This document shows, piece by piece, positions 63,278 through 64,000 of a stretch of DNA of 64,000 bases. The translations under genes and the position numbers were made by a program. Origin of the DNA: Chitinophaga lutea. Lineage in GTDB: Bacteria; Bacteroidota; Bacteroidia; Chitinophagales; Chitinophagaceae. Within the stretch, counting starts at the first letter, position 1. The number at the start of each line of letters is the position of its first letter. The stretch covers positions 2,356,001 to 2,420,000 of the forward strand of contig NZ_RPDH01000001.1 of assembly GCF_003813775.1 (NCBI RefSeq), read 5' to 3'. A model generated the notes under the pieces. That model did no database searches. It was not told the DNA's origin and saw nothing but the letters and a program-made list of their open reading frames with translations.

Positions 63278-64000
63278 TTATTTCACCTTCGTAAAACTGA
63301 CGTTCCGGGCGCGGGAAATGGAAATTTTGAAGCCGGAGATTTTATTCTGTTCGTTCCGCTCGAAATACAGCGGGCCGTACGGCGTTTCAAACCCGTCTTT
63401 ATACTGCGGGTTGAGCGTCAGTTTTGAGTTGGCTTTCTGCACCAGCCACACGGTGGTGCCTTCTGCCTCAATAGTTACCCGGGCATCGGCCTCCTCGGAA
63501 TAATATTCCCCGGTGTAACGGGCTGCGGCACCGTCGTTATTGATGTTTGCAAAGTCGACTGCCTTGTACTGGAGGGTATCTTTTTCGGGGGTGATTTCCG
63601 AAAAGCTGCCTTCAGCAAATTCGTACACGCCGCCGCGTTCGTTTTTAAAACGGTTTTTCCCGAGGGGGTACAGCGCCGTGTTGTTGCCGGCGTAAAGCTG
63701 CCCGTTTTTGATGGATAATTTCAGTCCCCGCCCGTCGCGTGAAAACTGGTACCAGCCGGTGTAATTCCGGAGGGTTTCTTCGGGCACGGCCAGTGGCGGA
63801 ACGGCCGTCTGCGGTTTTTTCGGTTTCGGCTCGGGGATAAAAATATTGCGGGCAAGGATAAACGGAACGGTTGAGTCCCGATCGAACGCCGAGGTATTGC
63901 TCAGAAAGGCGAAGGTGAGCCCCAGTTCGGGAAAATACTCGAGGTTGGCGCGGTAGCTGGCGGTAGCGCCGCTGTGCATGATCACTTCTTTTCCGTTGAG
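63278..64000 (-). CDS. Serine hydrolase (beta-lactamase/penicillin-binding family), C-terminal part
   Basis: Partial: the frame runs off the right edge of the window, leaving about 240 C-terminal residues. It contains MHSGATASYRANLEYFPE, equivalent to the H-G-G/S motif of class C-type serine hydrolases, then FLSNTSAF. A beta-rich C-terminal domain follows (YTGWYQFSRDGRGLKLSI, YTGEYYSEEADARVTIE), as in DUF3471-type tails. The catalytic SxxK would be outside the window. nadB begins 27 bp downstream. Confidence 0.85.
   Translation of the reverse strand, partial: LNGKEVIMHSGATASYRANLEYFPELGLTFAFLSNTSAFDRDSTVPFILARNIFIPEPKPKKPQTAVPPLAVPEETLRNYTGWYQFSRDGRGLKLSIKNGQLYAGNNTALYPLGKNRFKNERGGVYEFAEGSFSEITPEKDTLQYKAVDFANINNDGAAARYTGEYYSEEADARVTIEAEGTTVWLVQKANSKLTLNPQYKDGFETPYGPLYFERNEQNKISGFKISISRARNVSFTKVK

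Overview
The window looks like chromosomal core DNA of a Bacteroidota bacterium, most likely of the Chitinophagaceae (Chitinophaga-like). Reasons: gliding genes gldD and gldE beside ssb and mutY; the long form of IspG; a two-gene MetH; repeated promoter boxes of the Bacteroidota type (TAnnTTTG near -7, TTG near -33) with few clear Shine-Dalgarno sequences; many lipoproteins and TPR proteins; and sigma/anti-sigma pairs typical of this phylum. The genus is an inference from gene content. I see no insertion sequence, prophage, CRISPR array, tRNA or rRNA.

Layout. 1-2.5 kb: rplM-rpsI-rpsB-tsf on the minus strand, tsf cut by the window edge. 2.7-10.5 kb: a membrane zinc peptidase, radA, comF, a 58-residue small gene and the split methionine synthase. 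10.5-18.6 kb: a lipoprotein, a candidate small RNA (11.23-11.35 kb), ispG, an AraC regulator, batB-batC, a class D beta-lactamase homologue and kbl. 19.0-25.0 kb: an ECF sigma factor, an anti-sigma protein with a duplicated N-terminal domain, an outer-membrane barrel protein, a small exported protein and an M16 peptidase. 25.1-34.3 kb: L,D-transpeptidase, lipoprotein, acs, TPR protein, MscS channel and a small regulator region with divergent helix-turn-helix genes.

34.5-43.4 kb: carB without its C-terminal allosteric domain, a striking 11-bp-unit hairpin repeat, comEC, purH, and a second sigma/anti-sigma pair whose anti-sigma protein also carries carboxypeptidase-regulatory-like and TonB-like regions. 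43.4-52.6 kb: lutB, then ssb-gldE-gldD-DUF3109 and mutY on minus, with HU, a TPR protein, a 31-residue basic ribosomal-type protein and rng on plus. 52.7-64 kb: a second L,D-transpeptidase, a CPBP protease, ridA, a 3-hydroxyacyl-CoA dehydrogenase-like protein, tsaB, an ArsR-like regulator, a persulfide dioxygenase-rhodanese fusion, BON and BON-LysM proteins, then a minus-strand run of a serine hydrolase (cut by the edge), nadB and a lipid A-type acyltransferase.

Most of the window is housekeeping. The least explained parts are the orphan promoter-terminator unit at 11.2-11.35 kb, the orphan terminator before radA, the repeat at 37.47-37.53 kb, the duplicated anti-sigma domain, the small transcribed genes at 6.1 and 32.3-32.9 kb, and the start-region architecture of rng.
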